DNA of 64,000 bases from Streptomyces sp. NBC_00620. GTDB taxonomy: Bacteria > Actinomycetota > Actinomycetes > Streptomycetales > Streptomycetaceae. Positions 1 to 8,427 of the stretch are shown piece after piece; the stretch's first letter is position 1, and each line of letters begins with the position of its first letter. Under the pieces are notes generated by a model. It was given only the letters and a program-made list of their open reading frames with translations, ran no database searches and was not told where the DNA came from. A program made the position numbers and the translations under genes. The stretch covers positions 2,108,001-2,172,000 of the forward strand of contig NZ_JAPENY010000003.1 of assembly GCF_026341825.1 (NCBI RefSeq), read 5' to 3'.

Positions 1-287
1 ATCGCGTTGGAGATGACGACGTCGACCCCTCCGTGGCGGGCCCGGAGGTCCTCGGCGAGGCGGGCGATGGCTTCGGTGTCGGTGACGTCCAGGACGCGGC
101 CCTCGACGCGGGCGCGGGTACCGGGCAGCTGGGTGACCTCGCGGGCGGCGTCCGTCACGCGCTGGTGGCTGCGGCCGGTCAGCAGGACCAGGTCGTCCGG
201 GCTCATACGGGCCGCCAGTCCTTCGACGAGGGCCCGGCCGAGTCCTTGGTTGGCGCCCGTGACGAGGGCGATGCGTGAAGCGTTCAT
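1..287 (-). CDS. SDR family NAD(P)-dependent oxidoreductase (partial, C-terminus cut off by window edge)
   Basis: The reverse strand reads MNASRIALVTGANQGLGRAL from an ATG at 285-287. This is the Rossmann dinucleotide-binding start of short-chain dehydrogenases, with TGANQGLG matching TGxxxGxG. Further on, an LDVTD stretch (near residue 66) and VDVVISNA (the NNAG-like position) fit the family. The frame stays open to base 1, so about 95 residues are present and the catalytic YxxxK lies outside. The gene is divergent from the LysR regulator that starts 62 bp away, an arrangement typical of a regulator and its target. The substrate cannot be told from the fragment. Confidence 0.85.
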   Translation of the reverse strand, partial: MNASRIALVTGANQGLGRALVEGLAARMSPDDLVLLTGRSHQRVTDAAREVTQLPGTRARVEGRVLDVTDTEAIARLAEDLRARHGGVDVVISNA

Positions 288-349
288 GCGTCCCACGCTA
301 GGAACGCCGTATCCATGAGTCCAACGAGAGTTCGGCACGGCTAGCATGC

Positions 350-1288
350 GTGAACGTCATGGACTTCACGGATGTGTCACTGACCGCGCTGCGCGTCTTC
401 CGCGCCGTGGCCGAACAGGGAACCTTCACCGCGGCCGCCGCGTCGCTGGGCTACACGCAGTCGGCGGTGTCCCGGCAGATCGCCGCGATCGAGCGGGCCG
501 CGGGCGCGGAGCTGGTGGAGCGGCGGCGCGACGGAGTACGGCTCACCGCGGCCGGCCGCGTCGTCATGCGCCGCGCGACGGTCGTACTGGACGAGATCGA
601 CGCGACCGCCAGGGAGCTGTCCGGCCTGCCCGGCCAGGCCGGGACGGTCCGCCTGGGTTGGTTCCCGAGCGCCGGCGCCGTCCTGCTGCCCCGGGCCCTG
701 GCCGCGCTGCACCACTCAGACCCGGACCTTCACGTGGTCGGCCGGGAGGGCAGCACCCCGGCGCTGGTGCGCGCCCTGCGCGCCGGCAGCCTCGACCTGG
801 CCCTGCTCGCTTCGGCGCCGCCGTTCCGGCCGCCGGACGCCGAGTCGCCCCCGCTCGTCCTGCACACGCTCACCGAACGTGCGCTGTGTCTGGCGGTGCC
901 CGCCACCCATCCCCTTGCCCGCGGCGACTTCGTCGACGTGGCCGACCTGCGCGGGCAGCGCTGGATCGCGGGCTCCTCCTCGGGAGAGGACCGGCTGATG
1001 GGCGTGTGGCCCGGCCTGGACGAGCGGCCCGAGATCGCCCACACCGCCCGCGACTGGCTCGCCAAGCTCCAACTCGTCGCCGCCGGCTGCGGACTGACCA
1101 CCGTGCCCGCCGTCCTCGCTGCCGCCGCGCCACCGGGTGTCCGCGTCCTCCCCGTCCGCGGCGGGCCCCAGGAACAGCGGCGCCTGCTCCTGGCCCGGCT
1201 CCCCCACCCGCCGACCGATCCGGTCACCCGGGTGGCAGCCGCCCTCCGCGCGGCGGCCCTCGACGCCGCTGTCGTCAGGCCGATGTGA
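350..1288 (+). CDS. LysR family transcriptional regulator
   Basis: This is a 312-residue protein of normal LysR length. The N-terminal winged helix-turn-helix (about residues 11-70) contains FRAVAEQGTFTAAAASLGY and TQSAVSRQIAAIE, typical LysR HTH sequence. Residues about 95-300 form the periplasmic-binding-like effector domain. The start is a GTG at 350, and an in-frame ATG at 359 is an alternative. The gene is divergent from the SDR gene, so it probably controls that oxidoreductase and itself from the 62-bp gap. Its 3' end overlaps the convergent thymidine kinase gene by 14 bp, so the two C-termini are encoded on opposite strands of the same DNA. The inducer is unknown. Confidence 0.93.
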   Translation: MNVMDFTDVSLTALRVFRAVAEQGTFTAAAASLGYTQSAVSRQIAAIERAAGAELVERRRDGVRLTAAGRVVMRRATVVLDEIDATARELSGLPGQAGTVRLGWFPSAGAVLLPRALAALHHSDPDLHVVGREGSTPALVRALRAGSLDLALLASAPPFRPPDAESPPLVLHTLTERALCLAVPATHPLARGDFVDVADLRGQRWIAGSSSGEDRLMGVWPGLDERPEIAHTARDWLAKLQLVAAGCGLTTVPAVLAAAAPPGVRVLPVRGGPQEQRRLLLARLPHPPTDPVTRVAAALRAAALDAAVVRPM

Positions 1289-1925
1289 CCGGCAGGACGT
1301 CGGGAGACAGCACGCTCGCGTGGGCCGAGGCGCTGGTCATACGGCGACGGTGGTGACGGCGGCACAGGACCTCGTAACCGATCTCCCCCACCGGGCGGTT
1401 GACGTCGCCGACGACCACCTGGGCGCCCTCCACCACCATCTCCCCGCCGACCGTACGGGCATTGTGCGTGGCCCGGGCGCCGCACCAGCACAGGGCCTCC
1501 ACCTGGAGGGCCTCTATCCGGTCGGCCAGCTCGATCAGCCGCTGCGAGCCGGGGAAGAGCTTGGTGCGGAAGTCGGTGGTGATACCGAAGGCGAAGACAT
1601 CGAGCCCCAGGTCGTCGACGACCCGCGCCAGCTGGTCGATCTGGTCCGGCGCGAGGAACTGCGCCTCGTCGACGATCACGTAGTCGACCCTGCCGCCCTT
1701 GGACAGCTGATCGACCAGATACCCGTACAGGTCCATGCTCTCGGTGGCCTCGACCGCCTCCGTGACCAGGCCGAGGCGCGAGGACAGCTTTCCCTCGCCC
1801 GCCCGGTCGTCCCGCGTGAAAATCACACCCTGAAGCCCGCGGGCCGAGCGGTTGTGCCCGATCTGCAGTGCCAGAGTGCTCTTCCCACAATCCATGGTTC
1901 CGGAGAAGAACACCAGCTCAGGCAT
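1275..1925 (-). CDS. tdk: Thymidine kinase
   Basis: This 216-residue type II thymidine kinase phosphorylates thymidine with ATP in the pyrimidine salvage pathway. The P-loop GTMDCGKST is at residues 9-17, the Walker B/lasso start DEAQF is near residue 88, and a C-terminal zinc ribbon carries CWC and CRRH. The chosen start is the ATG at 1923-1925 (MPELVFF), with AAAGGTG a little far upstream. The frame could also open at a TTG 24 bp earlier, but family members start at the P-loop strand. It is followed on the opposite strand by the 3' end of the LysR gene, which it overlaps. It is transcribed after the phosphatase-family gene with a 42-bp gap and may belong to the same minus-strand operon. Confidence 0.95.
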   Translation of the reverse strand: MPELVFFSGTMDCGKSTLALQIGHNRSARGLQGVIFTRDDRAGEGKLSSRLGLVTEAVEATESMDLYGYLVDQLSKGGRVDYVIVDEAQFLAPDQIDQLARVVDDLGLDVFAFGITTDFRTKLFPGSQRLIELADRIEALQVEALCWCGARATHNARTVGGEMVVEGAQVVVGDVNRPVGEIGYEVLCRRHHRRRMTSASAHASVLSPDVLPVTSA

Positions 1926-1967
1926 GGGAAGTTGGGCACCTTTCGGCAACGGGGAGAGGGGGAGGTG

Positions 1968-3155
1968 TCAGGAACGTACTTGCAGGAGCGGAACGTGCTG
2001 CTCCACCGGTGTCATCGAGCCGTGGTTGCCGACCATCGCCGACTCCTTCGGCTCCCGCTCGGACGCGGTGATCAGGACGTCGTCGCGAGCCGCCGCGACC
2101 ACGTCGCCGATACGGGCGTACACGCGCTCGTCGATCTGCGGGCCGAACCAGCCCGCCGCGATCGCCTCGTCCCGCGAGGCCACCCAGAACTGCTCGCCGA
2201 GCACCTCGCGCCAGCAGGTCAGGACGTCCGACTCGGCGCCGGGTACGGCATAGACGTGCCGGGCGCGGCCCTCGCCGCCGAGGAGGGCGACTCCGGCGCG
2301 CAGCTCCCAGTCCTCGTCGAAGTCGATGCGGTGCTGCTCGTCGAAGGGGATGTCGATCATGCCGTGGTCGGCGGTGACGTACAGGGCCGTGCGCGGCGGC
2401 AGTTGCTCCGCGAGGCGCTGGACCAGGCGGTCGACGTACATCAGCTGGCCGCGCCAGGGGTCGGAGTCGACGCCGAAGCGGTGGCCCTTGCCGTCCACCT
2501 CGGCGTAGTACGTGTAGACCAAGGAGCGGTCGCCCGCGGCGAGTTGTGCGGCCGCGACGTCCATGCGCTCCTCGCCGGTCAGCCGGCCGTGGAACGTTCC
2601 GCCACTGAGCGCGATCTTCGTCAGGGGGGTGTTCTGGAAGGCGGGCGAGGAGACCTGGGCGGTGTGCACGCCCGCCGCGTCGGCCAGCTGGAAGACAGTG
2701 GGGTACGGCTGCCACTTGCGCGGGTCCGTCCACGGATTCCAGCGCAGCTGGTTCATCAGCTCGCCGGTCCTCGGGTTGCGCGCGGTGTAGCCGGGCAGGC
2801 CGTGCGCGCCGGGCGGCAGACCGGTGCCGACCGAGGCGAGCGAAGTCGCGGTGGTGGCCGGGTAGCCCGCGGTGATCGGGCGGCCGGTGCCTCCTCGCGA
2901 GGACGCCAGGAGCGACGTCATGAAGGGGGCCTCGTCGGGGTGCGCCTTCAGCTGCTCCCAGCCGAGGCCGTCGATCAAGAAGACGCAGTTCCGGTCGGCC
3001 TCGGTCAGCTCGGGTATGGCGGCGGTCATGCCGGGCACGGACATGCCCGCGGCGAGCGTGGGGAGCAGATCGGCGAGCGAGCCGGCGCCGTACTCGGGGA
3101 CGGGCGCGGTGTCGAGGGCAAGGGGTTCCGGGTGGTCCCAGGCGGGCAGGACCAT
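1968..3155 (-). CDS. Alkaline phosphatase superfamily protein (nucleotide pyrophosphatase/phosphodiesterase type)
   Basis: This 395-residue protein has no signal peptide and is probably cytoplasmic. It carries the metal and nucleophile motifs of the alkaline phosphatase/NPP superfamily: FLIDGLG (metal-binding Asp near residue 62), AGYPATTATSLASVGTG (nucleophile Thr near residue 101), YAEVDGKGHRFG, VTADHGM (metal Asp and His) and GNHGSM near the C-terminus. These suggest a two-metal phosphodiester or phosphomonoester hydrolase; the substrate is unknown. Its ATG overlaps the stop codon of the DUF5998 gene (TGATG), so the two are translationally coupled. That pairing suggests a shared function. 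Confidence 0.9.
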   Translation of the reverse strand: MVLPAWDHPEPLALDTAPVPEYGAGSLADLLPTLAAGMSVPGMTAAIPELTEADRNCVFLIDGLGWEQLKAHPDEAPFMTSLLASSRGGTGRPITAGYPATTATSLASVGTGLPPGAHGLPGYTARNPRTGELMNQLRWNPWTDPRKWQPYPTVFQLADAAGVHTAQVSSPAFQNTPLTKIALSGGTFHGRLTGEERMDVAAAQLAAGDRSLVYTYYAEVDGKGHRFGVDSDPWRGQLMYVDRLVQRLAEQLPPRTALYVTADHGMIDIPFDEQHRIDFDEDWELRAGVALLGGEGRARHVYAVPGAESDVLTCWREVLGEQFWVASRDEAIAAGWFGPQIDERVYARIGDVVAAARDDVLITASEREPKESAMVGNHGSMTPVEQHVPLLQVRS

Positions 3156-3742
3156 CAGCGCGCGATGTCCGCGGTCGCCTCGGAGAGGGCCTGCGCGAAG
3201 GCGAGGGCCTGGCGCACCGTCTCCGGGCCGTCCCCGGCCTCGCTGACTCGCAGGCTCAGGTCGTCCGCCGTCGAGTTGCCCGTGTAGCCGTGGTCCGCCT
3301 CGCAGTTGGGGTCACCGCAGGCGGCGGGCTCCAGGTCGATCCGGGAGACCGCGCCCCAGCCGATGGTGAGGACGACCTCGCGGGGCAGCGTGCCCGGCGC
3401 GTACGACTCGGGGTTGGCGACGACCCGGCTGACGACGACCGACGAGATCCGGCCGAGCTTCACGGACTCCGTCGACGTGGTGGCGTACGGCGTCGGGGAG
3501 GTGGTGTCCTCGGCCTGCTCGTCGGTGTGGCTCACGATGAAACGGTTGCCCGTGAGGACGAGCACCGTGACGTGCCGACGCACCTCGTTCGCGTCGAACG
3601 TCGTCTCCTGATGAACCAGGTACGACCGGATGGTGTCGCCGCCGATCGCGGCCTCCACCGCCTCGGCCACGAGGGCCGGGTAGTAGCCGCTGCGCTCGAT
3701 CGCCGCTCGCAGCCCCTGGGTCGTCGTACTGGTCTTGGCCAT
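3155..3742 (-). CDS. DUF5998 family protein
   Basis: A protein of about 195 residues conserved in actinobacteria and without a known function, recalled as DUF5998. I place the start at MAKTSTTTQGLRAAIERSG; an ATG 9 bp upstream is also possible and neither has a strong ribosome-binding site. It is acidic and soluble, with no membrane segment. The sequence has a CGDPNC pair followed by DHGYTGNS, which could bind a metal. Its stop overlaps the start of the phosphatase-family gene by one base, so it is the first gene of that transcription unit. I cannot assign a biochemical role. Confidence 0.85.
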   Translation of the reverse strand: MAKTSTTTQGLRAAIERSGYYPALVAEAVEAAIGGDTIRSYLVHQETTFDANEVRRHVTVLVLTGNRFIVSHTDEQAEDTTSPTPYATTSTESVKLGRISSVVVSRVVANPESYAPGTLPREVVLTIGWGAVSRIDLEPAACGDPNCEADHGYTGNSTADDLSLRVSEAGDGPETVRQALAFAQALSEATADIAR

Positions 3743-3806
3743 GATGTCCATCTTACGGGCGCCCACTGACTGCGAGGCACCGCTCGGGAGGTCCGCCTGA
3801 CGGAGA

Positions 3807-6800
3807 TCAGTAGGCGGGGAGCGTCCGCGGGCCGAGGTCGTCGCGGACGGGGGCTCGGTGCAGCCGCACGGTGGCGCCGAGCGCGCTCAGGCCGTGCGTG
3901 GCGACGACCACGGGCTCCAGGGCGACCGCGACGACCTCCGGATGATCGTCGACCAGCCGCGAGAGGCGCAGCATCAGCTCTTCGAGGGCCGCCGTGTCGA
4001 CCGGGTCGGAGCCGCGCCAGCCGAAGAGGAGTGGCGCCGTCCGGATCGACCTGACCAGCGAGCCCGCATCCCGGTCGGTGACCGGAATCAGCCGGTGCGC
4101 GGTGTCCCCGAGCAGCTCCGAGGCGGCCCCGGCCAGCCCGAACGAGAGGACCGCTCCGGCCGCCGGGTCGATGACGGCCCGTACGACCGTGTCGACCCCG
4201 CGTGGCGCCATGGCCTGCACGACCGGCCGCAGCTCGGCCGGCTTCCCGAACAGCTCGGTCAACTCCGTGTACGCCCGCCGCAGTTGCTGCTCGTCCGCCA
4301 GATCGAGCCGTACGCCGCCCAGGTCGGCCCGGTGCCGCAGGTGCGGGGCGGTGGTCTTCAGGGCCACCGGGTAGCCGAGCTCGCGGGCGGCCCGCGCCGC
4401 GTCGTCCGGTGTCGGGGCGGGCAGGGCATTGTGTACGTCGATGCCGTACCGCCCGAGCAGTTCCCGGGTCTCCTCCGTGCCGAGGGTCAGCCCCTCCCCG
4501 CCCTCTTCCTGCGCAAGGAGGGAGTCGATCTGCCCGGCGGCACCCTTCTCATCGATGTCCTCGTACTCCGGCACCCGCCCGGGCTCGGCGGCATCCCGCC
4601 GCCACTGGCCGTACCTCACGGCTTCGGCGAGGGCCCGGACCGCACGTTCGGCGGCGGGGTAGGCGGGGATGAGGCGGGAGTCGGGTGGGGGCGGTTCGGC
4701 GGTGGGCGGCTGCGTGGCTTCTGCGTCTGGCGGGCGGTCCGCTCGGACAGTGGGTGGCTTCGTGGCTTCCGTGGCGAGCGGTCGGTCCGCTCCCGCGGCG
4801 GGCGCGTGCGCGGTCTGCGGGCGCTGCGCTTCCGCAGCGTGCGAGCGGCTCGCTCCGGCGGCGGGCAACCGCTCCGCTCCCGCGGTGGGCAGGCGTTCCG
4901 CAGGGCGGAACGGGTGGGCACCGCCCTCCGCTCCGGGTGCCGTGGCAGCGGCAGGTGGTGCGGTGCTGGCAGCCGCCGACAACGCTTCGGCGAGACCACC
5001 GAGCTCGACGTGCACGACAAGCACCGGCTTGGCCGGAGCCGAAGCGGACGCCGCGAGGAGGGCTTCGGCCAGGGCCGCGTCCCGCGCGCCGGTCTCCCCT
5101 ACCGCCGGGATGGCGGTCACCACGACGGCATCGCACCCGTCATCGGCAAGGGCTTCGGACAGCGCACCCCGGAAGTCCTCCGCCGACGCCCCCGTCGTCA
5201 GATCCAACGGCGGCAACGGCCGAAGCCCTTCGGCGAGACACGCGTCGTAGGTGAGCAGTCCCAGCGACTCCGAGTTCCCGAGGATCCCCACCCGGGGCCC
5301 GTGAGGAAGCGGCTGGCGTGCCAGCAGAAGCCCCGCATCGACGAGCTCGGTGATCGTGTCCACCCGGATCACCCCGGCCTGCCGCAGCAACGCGGACACG
5401 GTGGTGTGCGGCAACCGCGTGGCCCGTACCGCATGCCCCTGCGGGGCGGCAGAGTGCCGGGTACCCTGCACCACGACCAGCGGCTTCACCGCGGCGGTCC
5501 GCCGGGCGAGCCGGGTGAACTTGCGCGGGTTGCCGATGGATTCGAGGTACATCAGGGCGACGTCGGTGTCCGGATCGTCGTACCAGTACTGGAGTACGTC
5601 GTTGCCGGACACGTCCGCCCGGTTCCCGGAGGAGACGAAGGTCGACACACCGGTGGTGCCGGTGACGCCGCCGCCGCGCCGGTGCAGCCGGGAGAGCAGG
5701 GCGATCCCGATCGCACCCGACTGGGCGAACAGGCCTATCCGTCCGGGCCGCGGCATCTCCGGCGCGAGCGAGGCGTTGAGCCGCACGTCGGGGGATGTGT
5801 TGATGACCCCGAAGGCATTGGGGCCGATGATGCGCATGCCGTACGTACGGGCCTGGCGGACGAGTTCGCGCTGGCGTTCCCGCCCTTCGGCGCCGCTCTC
5901 GGCGTACCCCGCCGACACGACCACGAGCCCCTGCACGCCGTGCTCACCGCACTCCGCGACGACCTCGGGGACGTACCGCGCGGGCACGGCAACGACCGCG
6001 AGGTCGACGGGCTCGCCGATGTCACCGATGGAGCGGTACGCGGGGACTCCGTCGAGCTCGCTCTCCTGGACCGCTCTGTTCACGGCGTACAGCCGCCCCG
6101 TGAAGCCGGCGTCGCGGAGGTTCGTGAGGACGCTGCGGCCCACGCCACCGGGCGTGCGGCCGGCGCCGATGACGGCGACCGAGCCGGGGGCGAGCAGCCG
6201 GTGCACGGACCGGGCCTCGGCGCGCTGCTCCCGCGCGCGCTGCACGGCGAGCGACTTGTCGGTGGGTTCGAGGTCGAACTCCAGGCGTACGACGCCGTCC
6301 TCGAAGTGCCGCTTCTGCTGGTACCCGGCGTCCGTGAACACCTTGATCATCTTATTGTTGGCCGGCAGTACCTCGGCGGCGAACCGGCGGATGTCCCGCT
6401 CGCGGGCCACGGCCGCGATGTGTTCGAGGAGGGCGGAGGCGACGCCGCGCCCCTGGTGGGCGTCCTGGACGAGGAAGGCGACCTCGGCCTCGTCGGCGGG
6501 CGCGGAGGCGGGCAGGCCGTCGGCGTTGATGCGGTCGTAGCGTACGGTGGCGATGAACTCGCCGCCCACCGTGGCCGCGAGTCCCACCCGGTCCACAAAG
6601 TCGTGGTGCGTGAAGCGGTGGACGTCCTTCGCGGACAGGCGCGGATACGGCGCGAAGAAGCGGTAGTACTTCGACTCGTCGGAGACCTGCTGGTAGAAGC
6701 TGACCAGGCGCTCGGCGTCATCGACGGTGATGGGCCTGATGCGTGCCGTACCGCCGTCGCGCAGCACCACGTCCGCCTCCCAGTGGGAGGGGTACTCGTG

Positions 6801-6821
6801 CCGGTCCGACGAGTTCTGCAT
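3807..6821 (-). CDS. Bifunctional GNAT N-acetyltransferase / ADP-forming acyl-CoA synthetase-like protein (Pat family, GNAT-first type)
   Basis: A 1004-residue fusion. Residues about 20-190 are a GNAT acetyltransferase with an acetyl-CoA loop at QGRGVASAL. Residues about 205-620 contain the CoA-binding fold (VAVIGAGRTPGGVG), the GPNAFGVIN motif and SGAIG of NDP-forming acyl-CoA synthetases. A Pro/Ala-rich linker of about 110 residues follows, then a C-terminal ATP-grasp domain. This matches protein lysine acetyltransferases (Pat) of the Streptomyces architecture, which acetylate and inactivate acyl-CoA synthetases. The SHTG motif of active ADP-forming synthetases is not seen near residues 455-480, where the sequence reads RATRLPHTT, so this half is probably a sensor rather than an enzyme. 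The ATG at 6819-6821 has GTGGGGGC upstream and is preferred to an upstream in-frame GTG. Confidence 0.93.
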   Translation of the reverse strand: MQNSSDRHEYPSHWEADVVLRDGGTARIRPITVDDAERLVSFYQQVSDESKYYRFFAPYPRLSAKDVHRFTHHDFVDRVGLAATVGGEFIATVRYDRINADGLPASAPADEAEVAFLVQDAHQGRGVASALLEHIAAVARERDIRRFAAEVLPANNKMIKVFTDAGYQQKRHFEDGVVRLEFDLEPTDKSLAVQRAREQRAEARSVHRLLAPGSVAVIGAGRTPGGVGRSVLTNLRDAGFTGRLYAVNRAVQESELDGVPAYRSIGDIGEPVDLAVVAVPARYVPEVVAECGEHGVQGLVVVSAGYAESGAEGRERQRELVRQARTYGMRIIGPNAFGVINTSPDVRLNASLAPEMPRPGRIGLFAQSGAIGIALLSRLHRRGGGVTGTTGVSTFVSSGNRADVSGNDVLQYWYDDPDTDVALMYLESIGNPRKFTRLARRTAAVKPLVVVQGTRHSAAPQGHAVRATRLPHTTVSALLRQAGVIRVDTITELVDAGLLLARQPLPHGPRVGILGNSESLGLLTYDACLAEGLRPLPPLDLTTGASAEDFRGALSEALADDGCDAVVVTAIPAVGETGARDAALAEALLAASASAPAKPVLVVHVELGGLAEALSAAASTAPPAAATAPGAEGGAHPFRPAERLPTAGAERLPAAGASRSHAAEAQRPQTAHAPAAGADRPLATEATKPPTVRADRPPDAEATQPPTAEPPPPDSRLIPAYPAAERAVRALAEAVRYGQWRRDAAEPGRVPEYEDIDEKGAAGQIDSLLAQEEGGEGLTLGTEETRELLGRYGIDVHNALPAPTPDDAARAARELGYPVALKTTAPHLRHRADLGGVRLDLADEQQLRRAYTELTELFGKPAELRPVVQAMAPRGVDTVVRAVIDPAAGAVLSFGLAGAASELLGDTAHRLIPVTDRDAGSLVRSIRTAPLLFGWRGSDPVDTAALEELMLRLSRLVDDHPEVVAVALEPVVVATHGLSALGATVRLHRAPVRDDLGPRTLPAY

Positions 6822-6987
6822 GGCCCCCACAGTACGGCTCGCGTACGACAACGGCGCGAGGCAGTCTTGGGGGACCGAAGTCGGATCCAGGCCGGGATCC
6901 GACGACGGGGTTCGGGACGGCCCCAGACGGCAACAGACGGTTTGTCACCGAATGGGCCCGCTCCGGACACGCTTCACGATATGGGAC

Positions 6988-7003
6988 ACTGGTCTAGACA
7001 ACC
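6988..7003 (+). promoter_or_regulatory. DasR-responsive element (dre) upstream of ptsH
   Basis: The 16-mer ACTGGTCTAGACAACC matches the dre consensus (A/G)(C/G)TGGTCTAGACCA(C/G)(T/C) closely, with the core TGGTCTAGAC intact. DasR is the GntR-family GlcNAc-responsive repressor of PTS genes in Streptomyces, and ptsH is an established DasR target in S. coelicolor. The site ends 25 bp before the ptsH start codon. Confidence 0.85.
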
Positions 7004-7028
7004 TGAGACATCTGAAGGGCAGCATCAC

Positions 7029-7310
7029 ATGGCTGAGCGCCGCGTCAACGTCGGCTGGGCCGAGGGCCTCCACGCCCGCCCCGCCTCCATCTTCGTCCGG
7101 GCGGCCACGGCCTCCGGCGTCCCCGTGACGATCGCCAAGGCTGACGGCAACCCCGTCAACGCGGCCTCCATGCTCGCGGTCCTCGGCCTGGGTGCCCAGG
7201 GCGGCGAGGAGATCGTCCTCGCGTCCGAGGCCGAGGGCGCGGACGTCGCCCTCGACCGTCTGGCGAAGCTGGTCGCCGAGGGGCTCGAGGAGCTTCCCGA
7301 GACCGTCTGA
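7029..7310 (+). CDS. ptsH: HPr phosphocarrier protein of the PTS
   Basis: A 93-residue HPr. It takes phosphate from enzyme I at His15 (in GLHARPAS, residues 13-20) and passes it to EIIA domains of sugar permeases. Ser47 in NAASMLAVLGL is at the regulatory serine position. The length and both motifs match the family. A GAAGGG ribosome-binding site lies 10 bp upstream of the ATG. The gene stands alone behind a DasR-type operator and is followed by a strong bidirectional terminator, so it is probably monocistronic and derepressed by glucosamine-6-phosphate. Confidence 0.97.
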   Translation: MAERRVNVGWAEGLHARPASIFVRAATASGVPVTIAKADGNPVNAASMLAVLGLGAQGGEEIVLASEAEGADVALDRLAKLVAEGLEELPETV

Positions 7311-7419
7311 GACACCTCTTTGCGCCTTAACCGGCGCCGCTCTCGCGGTGGTGGTTGCGCGCCGTTGGGGTTTCTCAATTGATGGTTGGGGTGTTCGACG
7401 CTCCAAAAAATGCCACGCA

Positions 7420-7447
7420 GGGCCCGTCCGAATTATCGGGCGGGCCC
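7420..7447. terminator. Bidirectional intrinsic terminator between ptsH and the GntR gene
   Basis: An 11-bp GC-rich stem (GGGCCCGTCCG pairing with CGGGCGGGCCC) with an AATTAT loop lies between convergent genes. A run of six A just left of it would give a U tract for reverse-strand transcripts. It therefore can serve both ptsH and the minus-strand regulator. Confidence 0.8.
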
Positions 7448-7519
7448 TTCGCAATTCCATTGTGCGGGCAGCATAAATAATCTCCCGCGAATTACCCCTC
7501 TTTGTATACGGCGCTCTTG

Positions 7520-8215
7520 TTAATGCCGCAGGCCCGTCATGTTTACGGGATGTTGCGAAGTCCTCACACGGTCCGGGCGATCTCCCGCGCCGGGAAAGCG
7601 AAGCCGGTGCGCGGCCGTCGCACGTTCGGTGTGCAGGGCCGTGATCGCCCGGGCCCGCTCACTGTCGCCGCGCGCCACGGCGTCCACGATCCCGCCGTGC
7701 TCCGCCCAGGATTCCGCGGGGTTGGCCGGTGCCTCGACCGCGTACATCCAGGCGATCTTGTGCCGCAGCTGGGCGAGCGTGGAGGTCAGCGCGGTGCTTC
7801 CGGAGGCCTGCGCGAGGGTCTCGTGGAACCAGCCGCCCAGCGAGCGCAGATCCTCGCTGTTACCCCTCCTGGCCCGCTCCTGACCCAGCCTGACCAGGCC
7901 TCGGAGCACCTTGAGGTGAGCTTCGGTGCGGCGCTGTGCGGCCCGCGCGGCGCCCAGCGGCTCAAGGAGCATGCGCATCTCGAGCAGGTCCCCGGCCTCC
8001 TGCTCGGTCGGCTCCGCGACGCACGCGCCCGCGTGCCGCCGGGTGACGACGAAGCCCTCGGCCTCCAGGGTGCGCAGAGCCTCACGCACGGGGACGCGCG
8101 AGACGCCGTAGCGGCGCGCGAGCAGTTCCTCGGTGAGCCGGCTGCCGCGCTCGTAGACACCCGCGACGATGTCGTCGCGGATCGCTGTGCATACCGAGTG
8201 CGCAGGAACACGCAT
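7520..8215 (-). CDS. GntR family transcriptional regulator (FCD/FadR subfamily)
   Basis: A 231-residue regulator. The N-terminal winged HTH spans about residues 5-68 (LTEELLARRYGVSRVPVREALRTL, split here as LTEELLARRYGVSR then VPVREALRTL), and the C-terminal all-helical FCD domain spans about 75-205 with metal or ligand histidines around FHETLAQ and EHGGIVDAV. The start is the ATG at 8213-8215, supported by GCGGAGGT 7 bp upstream; a longer reading frame exists but has no ribosome-binding site. It is convergent with ptsH and has no obvious partner gene next to it. The effector is unknown, although the subfamily usually binds organic acids. Confidence 0.92.
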   Translation of the reverse strand: MRVPAHSVCTAIRDDIVAGVYERGSRLTEELLARRYGVSRVPVREALRTLEAEGFVVTRRHAGACVAEPTEQEAGDLLEMRMLLEPLGAARAAQRRTEAHLKVLRGLVRLGQERARRGNSEDLRSLGGWFHETLAQASGSTALTSTLAQLRHKIAWMYAVEAPANPAESWAEHGGIVDAVARGDSERARAITALHTERATAAHRLRFPGAGDRPDRVRTSQHPVNMTGLRH

Positions 8216-8351
8216 ACCGGACCTCCGCTTTAATCCCCGTGAAACGCCGTCGATTGACGCTTGTTCAGTGACTCTATTGCAGAGACTCGGAATTTCCGAT
8301 GGCGGACCGGAATCCATGGATATTTTTTGGACAGGAAGCGGTTCGAAACCA

Positions 8352-8383
8352 CAAGGCCCCGGCTCGTGCGAGCCGGGGCCTTG
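8352..8383 (-). terminator. Intrinsic terminator of the M23 peptidase gene
   Basis: A perfect 15-bp inverted repeat (CAAGGCCCCGGCTCG with its complement, 2-nt loop) lies 45 bp past the stop codon of the minus-strand M23 gene. The A/T pairs at the base give a weak U stretch. Confidence 0.8.
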
Positions 8384-8427
8384 TACAGGTACGTAAGCGA
8401 GTGATCAGTCGTTCATGCCGGGCGGCG

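Noticed and set aside
3858..7310. Plus-strand open frame of 1150 codons
   Set aside because: Shadow of the pat gene on the minus strand; no family match. Only its end (7029-7310) is real, in the form of ptsH.
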